Positions 18,502-26,559 of a stretch of 64,000 bases of DNA are shown here, piece after piece. This DNA comes from Cellvibrionaceae bacterium (GTDB taxonomy: Bacteria > Pseudomonadota > Gammaproteobacteria > Pseudomonadales > Cellvibrionaceae). The DNA is taken from the NCBI GenBank assembly GCA_021151615.1, contig JAGKXA010000002.1, positions 9,894 to 73,893 on the forward strand, in the 5' to 3' direction. Made by a program: the position numbers and the translations under genes. How positions within the stretch are numbered: position 1 is the stretch's first letter; each line of letters begins with the position of its first letter. A model generated the notes under the pieces. The model was not told where the DNA came from and searched no databases. It worked only from the letters and a program-made list of their open reading frames with translations.

Positions 18502-19247
18502 TTCCCGACTGGCTAGCTGCAGGAGGTTGGGGTTTAGCTGCCGCCAGTGCCCTGCTGATAGGTTCATTGCTTGGCTGGCTTATCCGCTTCTCTTCCAAAG
18601 CCATCGCCCATGTGATGGCTTTTGGCAGCGGTATTCTGGTCGCTGCCCTGAGTTTTGAATTGGTGGAGGAGGCGCAAGCAGAGGCAAGTATTCTCTGGGT
18701 AGCCGGGGGTTTTATGCTTGGGGCGCTGCTCTTTTCTCTTATTAACCATCGCTTGGCCAGCCCTGGCGTGAAGCATCGAAAACGCTCCCATGGCCAGCAG
18801 CCGGCCACTGATAATAGCGGTCTGGCGATTGCAGCGGGCACCTTGCTTGACGGCATTCCCGAGTCGCTTGCCATAGGTCTGCTGGTGGCCAGCGGTGGCA
18901 AGCTCAGCATTGCCACTGTGGCAGCGATTTTTATCTCCAATATTCCCGAAGCCTTGTCCAGCACTGCCGGTATGCGCAGAGCCGGGCGCAGCGGCTGGTT
19001 TATGGTGCGGCTCTGGGGTGGCATGGCGCTCTTGTCGGGTGTATTTGCGATAGTGGGCGCCGTATTTTTTGGCGCTGCTCCCGCCCCGGTGAAAGCCTTA
19101 ATTACCTGTATCGCAGCGGGCGGCATCTTCGCCATGGTGGTGGAGACCATGATCCCCGAAGCCTTTGCCGAAACCCACGAGCTCTCTGGTTTGATGGCAG
19201 CATTAGGGTTTGTTGCCGCATTGGCACTGCAAGCTCTGGAGGTTTGA
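18483..19247 (+). CDS. ZIP family metal transporter
   Basis: A 254-residue membrane protein with about eight helices, of the ZIP (zinc/iron permease) family. Helix 4 has the metal-site sequence GTLLDGIPESLAIGL and helix 5 FISNIPEALSSTAG, the two conserved metal-binding helices. Between helices 3 and 4 lies a basic, His-containing loop (KHRKRSHGQQPATDN). The GTG at 18483 lies inside the end of the thioesterase gene, so translational coupling is likely; a downstream start would cut the first helix. The substrate is probably Zn2+ or another divalent metal. No Zur box was seen upstream. Confidence 0.88.
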   Translation: MVPSGLIPDWLAAGGWGLAAASALLIGSLLGWLIRFSSKAIAHVMAFGSGILVAALSFELVEEAQAEASILWVAGGFMLGALLFSLINHRLASPGVKHRKRSHGQQPATDNSGLAIAAGTLLDGIPESLAIGLLVASGGKLSIATVAAIFISNIPEALSSTAGMRRAGRSGWFMVRLWGGMALLSGVFAIVGAVFFGAAPAPVKALITCIAAGGIFAMVVETMIPEAFAETHELSGLMAALGFVAALALQALEV

Positions 19248-19387
19248 GCCACACTGATCGAGAGTCGCTACAGCTCAGTGCTTGTTTTGCGTAGTCATCA
19301 AACGGTAACCTCGCTGATTGAAAAAGGTGGCCTGTAAATCCTCACTGTCCATTTGATTACACCTTTGCTTGCAACCAAGGAAACTCC

Positions 19388-20851
19388 ATGTTGACCCGTC
19401 GTCACTTTCTTAAAAATGCCAGCGCCACCGCCATAGCTTTAGGGGGATTGCGTAGCTTGCAGCTACAAGCGCAGGTCTATGCGCAGGATCCCGTCAACGG
19501 AATCGACAAGGTTGGGCAGTTGCTGGCAGATCCAGCGGGAATCCTCAATCTGCCGCGTGACTTTAGCTACAAAGTTATCGCCCGCACTGGCGACCTTATG
19601 AGTGATGGGCTGCGGATGCCCAGCGCCCCTGATGGTATGGCGGCCTTTCCACTGCCGGACGATGCCAGCAAATGCATTCTGATTCGCAATCATGAGCTTG
19701 CGTCAGTGGGCGAGGAGACCAGCGCATTTGCCGGCCAGGCAAAACTGGCCAAGCAGACCAAAGGCACCGCTTATGATTTTTATAAAGGGCTGCCGGTGAA
19801 TGGCGGTACTACCAGCCTGGTCTACAGCCATCGCAGCCAACAAATAGAACGCAGCCATCTGAGTCTGGTGGGTTCGGCGCGTAACTGCAGCGGTGGTGCA
19901 ACTCCCTGGGGAAGTTGGCTGACGTGCGAGGAAACCTTGGTGGGTAAACAGCATGGCTATGGCCGCGAGCATGGTTACATCTTTGAGGTTCCCTCCAGTG
20001 CCAAAGGTTTGGTTGAGGCAATCCCGCTAAAAGACATGGGGCGTTTTATGCACGAGGCGGCAGCGGTGGACAGTACCACCGGGATTGTCTACCTCTCCGA
20101 AGATGATGCCAAAGGCCTGTTTTACCGCTTTATCCCCAATACGCCCGGCGAACTGGTGCAAGGTGGGCGCTTGCAAGCGCTCACCATTCGCGGATGGCCT
20201 GGCGCCAACACCCGCAATTGGCCGGAAGATGCGGGCAAACCGGGCGTACAACCAGTGGCCATGCGTCAGCGTTTTGATTGTGAGTGGATCGACCTGGAAG
20301 ATGTAACCGCGCCTCAAGGGGATTTAAACCTGCGCGGCCACGCGCAGGGGGCAGCGATTTTTGCCCGCGGTGAGGGCTTGGCGTTTGCCTTGCGCGAGGA
20401 CAAAACCCGCGAAATCCTCATCGCTGCAACTGGCGGTGGTCCACTCCAGATAGGCCAGGTTTGGCGCTATCAACCCAGCCCCTATGAAGGCACTGCGCGG
20501 GAAACTGAGCAGCCGGGTGTGCTGGAGTTGCTTTATGAAACCCATAACCGGGCGATTCTGGAATCCTGCGATAACCTGGCGGTTGCGCCCTGGGGGGATC
20601 TGATTATCTGTGAGGATAGCTATTCGGATTTACCCGATACCGTGAACTATCTGCGCGGCCTGACACCAGATGGCAAGATCTATACTCTGGCGATGAACGC
20701 CCATCCTGATAAGGGCGAGTTCTGTGGCGCCTGCTTCTCGCCAGACGGCACGACCCTGTTTGTGAATATTCAACGACCAGGGATGACCCTTGCCATCACT
20801 GGCCCCTGGTCCCGGCTGCGCAATCAGGCAAAGGGTATCGCCGTTCTGTAA
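19388..20851 (+). CDS. Tat-exported PhoX/DUF839 family protein
   Basis: A 487-residue exported protein. The N-terminus has a twin-arginine signal TRRHFLKNA followed by a hydrophobic stretch and an ALGG...AQVYA cleavage region. The mature part matches DUF839 proteins: CILIRNHEL, WGSWLTCEET, GYIFEVP, MGRFMHEAAAVD, YLSEDDAKGLFYRF, and the C-terminal DNLAVAPWGDLIICED and CGACFSPDGTTLFVNIQ. PhoX alkaline phosphatases of this family bind Ca2+ and Fe3+ and need Tat export of folded protein. Whether this member is a phosphatase is not established. A single gene; its promoter should lie in the 140 bases upstream. Confidence 0.9.
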   Translation: MLTRRHFLKNASATAIALGGLRSLQLQAQVYAQDPVNGIDKVGQLLADPAGILNLPRDFSYKVIARTGDLMSDGLRMPSAPDGMAAFPLPDDASKCILIRNHELASVGEETSAFAGQAKLAKQTKGTAYDFYKGLPVNGGTTSLVYSHRSQQIERSHLSLVGSARNCSGGATPWGSWLTCEETLVGKQHGYGREHGYIFEVPSSAKGLVEAIPLKDMGRFMHEAAAVDSTTGIVYLSEDDAKGLFYRFIPNTPGELVQGGRLQALTIRGWPGANTRNWPEDAGKPGVQPVAMRQRFDCEWIDLEDVTAPQGDLNLRGHAQGAAIFARGEGLAFALREDKTREILIAATGGGPLQIGQVWRYQPSPYEGTARETEQPGVLELLYETHNRAILESCDNLAVAPWGDLIICEDSYSDLPDTVNYLRGLTPDGKIYTLAMNAHPDKGEFCGACFSPDGTTLFVNIQRPGMTLAITGPWSRLRNQAKGIAVL

Positions 20852-20869
20852 CACATGAACTGCGAGCGG

Positions 20870-21721
20870 CTAAGCGCTCGCTGTTTGCAATTCCTGCCAG
20901 GCCACAGTGTCGCTGTGGTGGAGCAGACGCATAGTGCCCTGGTGATCCTCTACCAGCGCAGTGCAGTTTTCGATCCAGTCTCCGCAGTTGGCATAGCGCA
21001 GCTCGCCCACTTCACGCAGCGCAGGGTAGTGGATATGCCCGCATACGACACCATCATACCCACGCCGTTTGGCCTCCCCCAGCGCTTCCCGCTCGTAGGT
21101 TTCAATGGCCTTTTTGGCGCCTTTGATATTGCTCTTGATCAACCCTGCCAGTGAAAAGTAGGGGCGGCCGACCAGTTTGCGCAGGCGATCGGACCAGCGG
21201 TTGATAAACAGCAGCAGCTCATAGCCGTGGTCACCAATTACCCGCGTCAGCCAGCTATGGTTGATATAGGCGTCCATGGCATCACCGTGCATCACGAGCA
21301 GCCGTTTGCCATCAGCGGTGATGTATTCGTGCTCGTGGGCAATTTCAATCGGGCCAAATAATTGGCCGCTGAAATGGCGGATAGGGTCGTCGTGGTTGCC
21401 AGGTACATAAACAACACGTACTCCCTGCGCAGCTAGCTCATAAAATTTCAGCATTACCTGATAATGCTTTTTGGGCCAGCAAAACCGGCGCTGGAGCGAC
21501 CATAAATCCACTATATCGCCCACCAGGTACAAAGTATCGCAGTGGATTTTATTGAGGAAGTCGAGCAGGTAATCCGCTTTGCAGTCGCGGAAGCCCAAAT
21601 GTATATCGGAGATCCATACAGTGCGGGCGTTGATTAGATAGCTGGTGGGGCGCGGTTGCAGCTCTGGCGCCTGCGCAGCCTCCAGCAAGGGAGCGGCCAG
21701 CGGGTGAGCGGATGAATTCAT
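20870..21721 (-). CDS. LpxH-like metallophosphoesterase
   Basis: A 283-residue calcineurin-like phosphoesterase related to UDP-2,3-diacylglucosamine hydrolase. Metal-binding blocks are WISDIHLG, LVGDIVDLW, VPGNHDD, LVMHGDAMD and CGHIHYPALRE. It is longer than LpxH (about 240) and resembles the second paralogue group seen in pseudomonads, whose substrate is not lipid A precursor for certain. The start at 21721 (MNSSAHPLAAP) gives a Pro/Ala-rich tail before the core. Upstream in-frame sequence to 21823 has no family similarity. It converges with the PhoX-like gene, with stops 18 bases apart. Confidence 0.88.
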   Translation of the reverse strand: MNSSAHPLAAPLLEAAQAPELQPRPTSYLINARTVWISDIHLGFRDCKADYLLDFLNKIHCDTLYLVGDIVDLWSLQRRFCWPKKHYQVMLKFYELAAQGVRVVYVPGNHDDPIRHFSGQLFGPIEIAHEHEYITADGKRLLVMHGDAMDAYINHSWLTRVIGDHGYELLLFINRWSDRLRKLVGRPYFSLAGLIKSNIKGAKKAIETYEREALGEAKRRGYDGVVCGHIHYPALREVGELRYANCGDWIENCTALVEDHQGTMRLLHHSDTVAWQELQTASA

Positions 21722-21806
21722 AGTGCGTTTCCGTAGCTGTTTCACCCAAGTCTGGGGTGATACTGTGACGAAAACGCAACATTTTGATGAATCTTGAATG
21801 ACAGCC

Positions 21807-22055
21807 CTAATGGCTGTTACCAAGTGCCTGTTGGTTAAGTGGCTGCTGGTTTTTGCCGTTATCCTGCGTCAGCCAATCCAGCACCGCTTGACGGCTTGCC
21901 AGCATTTCCTGATAGGTTTGCAATACCACCGGATTGGGGCTGGGTTGCTCATTGAGCAGCGCGATACGTGAGAGCAAAAAGCTGATATCGGCCTGCACTT
22001 TTTCCGCAACTTCGGTGCTATTGAACGCCTCGGTACCTATATTAAGTATTGTCAT
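21807..22055 (-). CDS. Small hypothetical protein
   Basis: An 82-residue soluble, helical protein not recognised. The start at 22055 (MTILNIGTEAFN) has an AGGACAGG sequence upstream. The sequence is acidic in the first half and Gln/Asn-rich at the end (NGKNQQPLNQQALGN). The frame is open to 22157, but that extension is less protein-like. It lies upstream of the LpxH-like gene on the same strand with about 85 bases between, and may share its transcript. Confidence 0.6.
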   Translation of the reverse strand: MTILNIGTEAFNSTEVAEKVQADISFLLSRIALLNEQPSPNPVVLQTYQEMLASRQAVLDWLTQDNGKNQQPLNQQALGNSH

Positions 22056-22193
22056 GGGCTGACCTGTCCTTGTTGAGTTCGCCGCCAATAGGGTTGATGG
22101 TGTCAATGCGGCATGTTGGACAGTATTACCTAAACTTAAATGTGAAAACAGTCGCAATTTGCACTGAATCTTGTGAGCTTTGGCTTACAAGAT

Positions 22194-22979
22194 TCATCCG
22201 GATTGCCGCTTGAAAAGCGTTAAGCCAAACATAAGGGTTGCGGACAACACTATTGCTGGCCCAGCTGGGCTGTCCCACCAATAGGAGGCGCTCAACCCGG
22301 CGACCACTGCTAGTGCACCCAGAAGGCTGGCGATAATTGCCATTTGCTCTGGAGTGTGAGTGAGCCGGCGGCTGGCTGCCGCAGGGATAATCAATAGCGC
22401 AGTGATTAGCAATACCCCAACAACTTTCATGGCAATCGCAATCACCAGTGCCATCAGCAGCATCAACGCAGTTCGTACGCGCACTACCGGAATACCTTCA
22501 ACTTGCGCCAGCTCCTCGTGGACGGTAATTGCCAGTAGCGGTCGCCATAACCTCATCAACGCACCGAGTACGCTGATGCTGATGACCCAAATACCGGTTA
22601 CATCACCTGGGCTGACAGCCAGAATATCGCCGAATAAATAGGCTAACAGGTCAATACGGTTTTCGCTAAAAACACTTACGCACACCAGCCCGAGAGCGAG
22701 TGTGGAGTGGGACAAAATACCCAGTAGGGTATCGGTAGCGAGGAAACGGTTGTGCTGCAGGCCAACCAGAATCAGTGCCAGCAACAAGCATCCCAACGCA
22801 ATCGCTAGGTTGAGGTTGATATCAAGCAGCAAGCCAAAGGTCACCCCCAACAGGGCAGAGTGAGCGAGGGTATCGCCAAAGTAGGCCATCCTGCGCCAGA
22901 CTGCGAAGGCACCTAGTGGGCCAGCGACCAGCGCAACCGCAAGGCCAGCGAGCAGGGCAGGGAGCAGGAAATCAATCAT
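22194..22979 (-). CDS. znuB: Zinc ABC transporter permease ZnuB
   Basis: A 261-residue integral membrane subunit of the high-affinity zinc importer. It shows the ABC-3 family pattern: [26 protein letters not shown] near the N-terminus and eight or so hydrophobic helices, with [19 protein letters not shown] in the second half. The start [12 protein letters not shown] at 22979 overlaps the end of znuC by eight bases, so the two are coupled. It is last in the zur-znuC-znuB operon. Confidence 0.95.
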   Translation of the reverse strand: MIDFLLPALLAGLAVALVAGPLGAFAVWRRMAYFGDTLAHSALLGVTFGLLLDINLNLAIALGCLLLALILVGLQHNRFLATDTLLGILSHSTLALGLVCVSVFSENRIDLLAYLFGDILAVSPGDVTGIWVISISVLGALMRLWRPLLAITVHEELAQVEGIPVVRVRTALMLLMALVIAIAMKVVGVLLITALLIIPAAASRRLTHTPEQMAIIASLLGALAVVAGLSASYWWDSPAGPAIVLSATLMFGLTLFKRQSG

Positions 22980-23808
22980 GGTGGTGATGCTCGCAACTAG
23001 CGCCGTGGCTGTGACCCGCACTGCAGTCCATGCCGTGGCGGTGGAGCAACTTGTCCTTACCATTGTGGATTACATTGCCGTGGGCATCATGCTGGTGATC
23101 GTGGTGGTGGGTGTAAATTGCCACTTGCGGGGTGCTGGTGTTACCGGTGATCTCGCCAAACAGGGCCAGATAGGCCGGGTCGTTGGTAACCTGTTCCGGG
23201 TGGCCTTGGCAGCATACGTGCTGGTTTAGGCAAATCACCGTATCGGTAGTCGCCATTACCAGATGCAGGTCATGTGATACCAGCAGCACACCGCAGTGGC
23301 GGCGGTTGCGAATCTCGTTGATTAAGGCGTAGAGCGCCGATTGACCCGTCACGTCCACCCCTTGCACTGGCTCATCCAGTACCAGCAACTGCGGGTCGCG
23401 CAGCAGGGCGCGGGCGAGTAAAACCCGCTGGGTTTCACCGCCGGACAAGGATTGCATAGGTTGGTTGATCAACGCCGTTATACCCGTGAGATGGAGTATT
23501 TCATCCAGCGCCACGCGCGGCTTGCCGCCCAAGGCCAAAAAACGGGCCACAGTCAACGGCAAGCTGGCATCGATATGGAGTTTTTGCGGCATATAGCCAA
23601 TGCGCAAATCTGATGCCTTCTCAATTCTGCCCTCATCTACCTTTATTAGCCCTAGCACCGCGCGTACCAGAGTAGTTTTACCTGCGCCGTTGGGGCCAAT
23701 CAGTGTCACAATCTTGCCAGCTTCCAGAGTCAGATCGGCCTGTTTCAATATCTGGCGGCCGTTGCGCGAAATCCCCAGTCCGCGGGCGCGAATCAGTTGA
23801 TCATTCAT
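22972..23808 (-). CDS. znuC: Zinc ABC transporter ATPase ZnuC, with histidine-rich tail
   Basis: A 278-residue ATPase of the zinc importer. Walker A is [11 protein letters not shown], the signature is [16 protein letters not shown], Walker B is [12 protein letters not shown] and the H-loop is VSHDLH. Beyond the ATPase core, the last 55 residues are very rich in histidine ([13 protein letters not shown], then [14 protein letters not shown]), a probable zinc-binding extension seen in several ZnuC proteins. The ATG at 23808 shares an ATGA with the zur stop. The genes are therefore translationally coupled. Confidence 0.96.
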   Translation of the reverse strand: MNDQLIRARGLGISRNGRQILKQADLTLEAGKIVTLIGPNGAGKTTLVRAVLGLIKVDEGRIEKASDLRIGYMPQKLHIDASLPLTVARFLALGGKPRVALDEILHLTGITALINQPMQSLSGGETQRVLLARALLRDPQLLVLDEPVQGVDVTGQSALYALINEIRNRRHCGVLLVSHDLHLVMATTDTVICLNQHVCCQGHPEQVTNDPAYLALFGEITGNTSTPQVAIYTHHHDHQHDAHGNVIHNGKDKLLHRHGMDCSAGHSHGASCEHHHHD

Positions 23809-24293
23809 CTGCTGGCTCCCGCGCAATTGGCGCAGAGCCCGGAAACTTCCAGTGCTTGGGTTTCCACCGTAAAACCTGCTTGGCCTGCTAGCTGGAGTAT
23901 TTGCTGGCCCAATTTGGGTTCATCCATTTCAATAGCGATATTACAGGCACGGCAAATAAGGAAATAGCTTTGGTGCCGGGTCCCCGGTGACGGGCAGCCG
24001 ATAAAGGCGTTAAGCACGTTGATGCGATGGATCAGCCCCTGTTCCAGCAAAAAGTCGAGCGCGCGATACACAGTGGGCGGCGCCACGCGGCGGGTGCTGG
24101 CCTTAGCGAGCATTTCCATCAGCGTATAGGCGCCCAGGGGTTTGTGGTTTTGCCAGATCAACTCCAGTACCTGCAGGCGCAAATCGGTCAAGCGCACGCC
24201 GCGGCTGAGGCACAGGTTGCGCGCAGCCTCCAATGCATCATGAATGCAATGGTTGTGATCGTGATGGCTGCAGGCGATGGGGGTGTGTTCCAT
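23805..24293 (-). CDS. zur: Zinc uptake regulator Zur (Fur family)
   Basis: A 162-residue Fur-family repressor of zinc uptake. The winged helix contains [28 protein letters not shown] sequence and [20 protein letters not shown]. The structural zinc site is formed by CRAC and CANC near the C-terminus. An unusual His/Cys-rich N-terminal run ([12 protein letters not shown]) precedes the DNA-binding domain. The ATG at 24293 is used; a TTG at 24314 is in frame but less likely. It is first gene of zur-znuC-znuB and sits opposite znuA across its own Zur box, so autoregulation is expected. Confidence 0.95.
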   Translation of the reverse strand: MEHTPIACSHHDHNHCIHDALEAARNLCLSRGVRLTDLRLQVLELIWQNHKPLGAYTLMEMLAKASTRRVAPPTVYRALDFLLEQGLIHRINVLNAFIGCPSPGTRHQSYFLICRACNIAIEMDEPKLGQQILQLAGQAGFTVETQALEVSGLCANCAGASR

Positions 24294-24330
24294 AGGGCAT
24301 CCGGTCAATCGCAAAGGTGAGTAAACAGCA

Positions 24331-24356
24331 GATATGTTACGCTATAACCTATTTTC
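24331..24356. promoter_or_regulatory. Zur box between zur and znuA
   Basis: The dyad ATGTTACGCTATAACCTAT with flanking GAT/TTTC fits the gammaproteobacterial Zur consensus (GAAATGTTATAnTATAACATTTC). It lies 38 bases from the zur start and 48 from the znuA start, placed to repress both. Confidence 0.82.
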
Positions 24357-24403
24357 AAGCATGCTTTTCAGCGCTGCCCTCATTGTTGTTAGTGGACCTA
24401 TTT

Positions 24404-25300
24404 ATGATTCGTGCAGGTGTTATTGGTTTGATTATTGTGCTGGGGCAGGTGTTGGCCCCCGGGGCGCAAGCAAAGCCACAACTGTTAGCCAGCATCAAAC
24501 CCTTGGCGCTGATTGCGCAGGAAGTAGCGGGCGACCGGGTGGAGGTGGATACCTTGCTGCCAATCACTGCATCACCCCACGATTACCCCTTGAAAATGTC
24601 CGATCATCGCCGTTTGCGCGAGGCTGAGTTGATACTCTGGGTGGGTCCGGAACTGGAGAGTTTTCTGGCGCGCGCGCTGGCGAATATCGCAATGGAAAAA
24701 CAGCTTGTCACTTACACCCTGCCCAACCTCTACTGGCCAGAAAATCCAGTCAGTGACGGCCATTATCACGCGAATCATCAGCATACCAAAGGCGATCCCC
24801 ATCTCTGGTTGGATCCTCGCAATGCCAGTGTGATTGCACAGGCATTGGCGCAAAAGCTGACGCAGCTTGACCCGTCAGCGGCACAGATTTATCAAACCAA
24901 TGCGGCGCGCTTTATCGTGTCGGCTGAACAGCTCGATCAGCAACTCAGCCGACAATTGGCGCCCATAAAAGCGCGCGGCTTTGCGGTGTACCATGAAGGT
25001 TACAGTCATTTTGTCGGTCGCTATGGCCTGCATCAGGTTGGGTATGTCACCTATACACCTGAACGTCGGCCTGGCGCCAAACACTTGAAAGAGCTGCAGG
25101 ATGTGCTGAAAAAGGAAGGTAAATGCCTGTTTGTGGAACCCTACTATCAAACGGACTCCATGAACGCTATGGTAAAGTCACTGGGATTAAGGCTGGGAAC
25201 GCTGGACTCTATTGGCGGGCAACAGGTGTCCAGCTACAAGGAATTACTCGAACACCTGGGCAACAGCTTTTTAACCTGCCTTGCGGATGTTGCCCATTAA
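24404..25300 (+). CDS. znuA: Zinc-binding periplasmic protein ZnuA
   Basis: A 298-residue periplasmic metal-binding lipo/secretory protein of the ZnuA type. The signal peptide is MIRAGVIGLIIVLGQVLAPGAQA. Zinc ligands and conserved blocks are SIKPLALIAQEV, ASPHDYPLKMSDHRRL, a short His-rich loop (DGHYHANHQHTKGDPHLWLDP), VYHEGYSHFVGRYGL and FVEPYYQTD. The histidine loop is short compared with E. coli ZnuA. The start at 24404 is chosen because the in-frame sequence upstream runs through the Zur box. The last 30 bases overlap a converging small gene. Confidence 0.94.
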   Translation: MIRAGVIGLIIVLGQVLAPGAQAKPQLLASIKPLALIAQEVAGDRVEVDTLLPITASPHDYPLKMSDHRRLREAELILWVGPELESFLARALANIAMEKQLVTYTLPNLYWPENPVSDGHYHANHQHTKGDPHLWLDPRNASVIAQALAQKLTQLDPSAAQIYQTNAARFIVSAEQLDQQLSRQLAPIKARGFAVYHEGYSHFVGRYGLHQVGYVTYTPERRPGAKHLKELQDVLKKEGKCLFVEPYYQTDSMNAMVKSLGLRLGTLDSIGGQQVSSYKELLEHLGNSFLTCLADVAH

Positions 25301-25552
25301 ACTGGTAAACGGCTGGCGCATCTTCACATTGCGCGCCTCCAGCATATCCAGTTGCCGCTTATTCAGTTCTATCACAAAGGCATCGTAGTACTGGCGGATG
25401 TCCCTATCACTCGATGCTCCTGATTCCTTTAGGAGCGACAACATACCTTCCTGGGTGGCCATGCGATGGCGAACCCCGGTTTTGTGATAGACACAGCTCG
25501 CCAGTTGTTGCATGCGGAAAATTGCCGTTTGGGAAAAGATCAAGGTGTCCAT
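25271..25552 (-). CDS. Small hypothetical protein overlapping znuA
   Basis: A 93-residue basic protein, not recognised. A clear GGAGG lies about 7 bases before the ATG at 25552. The sequence has helices with IRQYYDAFVIELNKRQLDML in the middle and ends RQPFTSLMGNIRKAG. No signal peptide or membrane segment. Its 3' end overlaps the 3' end of znuA by 30 bases on the opposite strand. The good ribosome binding site is the main reason for calling it. Confidence 0.6.
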   Translation of the reverse strand: MDTLIFSQTAIFRMQQLASCVYHKTGVRHRMATQEGMLSLLKESGASSDRDIRQYYDAFVIELNKRQLDMLEARNVKMRQPFTSLMGNIRKAG

Positions 25553-25900
25553 GACATCCTCCAGTTTGTTAAAAACAGGGTCAACACCAACAACCCAGGA
25601 TTAAAGCAACAAGGCGCTCACTCTCAAGGCCGAGTCCCGCATCACTGAAAACTGCGAAAAATCCCGCCTACAAATTGAGTCTAGGTTAGAAAATAGTCAG
25701 CGCGAGGGACTTCCGCGCCAGCTGAACAGCAAATTACAAATTTGTGAAACGCACAAAAAAAGAGCCCCGCCGCGATATAACAGAAAGCTATATGATCGTC
25801 AGCAGGGCTAATACACGAGGAGAAATAAGGGAGATAGTCCAATCAAAACAGCAGCTTAAAGAAGCTCACTGCGCCAGAGACCAACTGGCGCAGCTATCAC
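25553..25900. other. Intergenic region without a supported gene
   Basis: About 350 bases between the small gene at 25552 and the small exported protein. Apart from the hairpin at 25869-25893 nothing is recognised. A + strand open frame here has no ribosome binding site or protein-like composition. Confidence 0.5.
25869..25893 (-). terminator. Hairpin downstream of the small exported protein
   Basis: CTGCGCCAG (25869-25877) pairs perfectly with CTGGCGCAG (25885-25893). It follows the stop of the 25901-26155 gene on the - strand. The T tract is weak (GCTTCTTT further on), so it may be a terminator or an mRNA end-stabilising stem. Confidence 0.55.
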
Positions 25901-26155
25901 TTAACGCTCAAAAGTTTGGGCCAGTTTGGCTTCCAGTTGTTCGTCGAGTTTGGCACTGGCCTTCTCGGTCAGAACATCAGTCTTTTGATCCAGTTCTTCA
26001 GCAATACGCGCTTCCGCGTCTTCCTGGGTTTCTACCCAAGCAGTCTTAACGCCGAGATCGGCAGCAGCAAGGGCTAGAGCTTGATCGTTAGCTTCTTCGG
26101 CGTAAACGCCAGTTGCGGCCAGTAAAGTAACTAGTAAGAGAGCAGTCTTTTTCAT
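25901..26155 (-). CDS. Small exported protein of unknown function
   Basis: An 84-residue protein with a clear signal peptide (MKKTALLLVTLLAATGVYA). The mature part of about 65 residues is acidic and helical with repeated Ala/Glu/Leu (DAEARIAEELDQKTD, ASAKLDEQLEAKLAQTF), suggesting a short periplasmic coiled-coil. GGAGG lies 8-10 bases before the ATG. It diverges from polA across a 400-base region full of GTAAC repeats. Confidence 0.75.
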   Translation of the reverse strand: MKKTALLLVTLLAATGVYAEEANDQALALAAADLGVKTAWVETQEDAEARIAEELDQKTDVLTEKASAKLDEQLEAKLAQTFER

Positions 26156-26559
26156 CGTGGGGTTCCTCCATTCGATGGTTTACATATCCAGTTGCCTTGT
26201 GAGCAACCTTTCTGTTTGTTGCTAAAGGGTTTAGGTTCACCAGTAACGCCACATTGGATTTGTTTTGTTACTGTATGTTACGCATGGTAACACATTTTTA
26301 TATTCTGCCTAGCTGTTGATTAGGCTTTTTAGTTATACGAAACAAAATTTTGTGAATAAATACCGAAACTTAGCGATAAAACCTAATGGGGCTACAAAGT
26401 TTGGCGCCTGGTAACACATTGTTGAGTGGGTAACACTTTTTCGATGTTAGCTAAAATGAGTGTTACCTGCCGGAGATAAAGGGGGAGGGTAAATCTCGTG
26501 GTTGGGCCATTGGTGGTATCCTTTCGCCCATTCAAAACCTTGCAAAGACATCTATTCCT
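26156..26559. promoter_or_regulatory. Divergent promoter region with a GTAAC/GTTAC repeat cluster
   Basis: This 404-base gap before polA has no gene. It holds seven GTAAC or GTTAC pentamers: 26243, 26267, 26277, 26287, 26411, 26430 and 26462. Two form a dyad, GTTACGCATGGTAAC (26277-26291). TGGTAACACATT occurs twice exactly (26285-26296 and 26409-26420), and GGTAACAC occurs four times counting both strands. The spacing and repetition suggest a binding-site array for an unidentified regulator. Confidence 0.5.

Noticed and set aside
18434..19252. Open frame of 272 codons on the - strand
   Set aside because: Antisense to the ZIP transporter, whose membrane-helix and metal-site motifs are clear; the antisense product is low-complexity Ala/Ser/Pro.
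25744..26049. Open frame of 101 codons on the + strand
   Set aside because: No ribosome binding site; overlaps the small exported protein with a strong signal peptide and GGAGG on the other strand.
26243..26466. GTAAC cluster as a CRISPR array or replication origin
   Set aside because: Repeat units are only 5-12 bases with irregular spacing and no DnaA boxes were seen.
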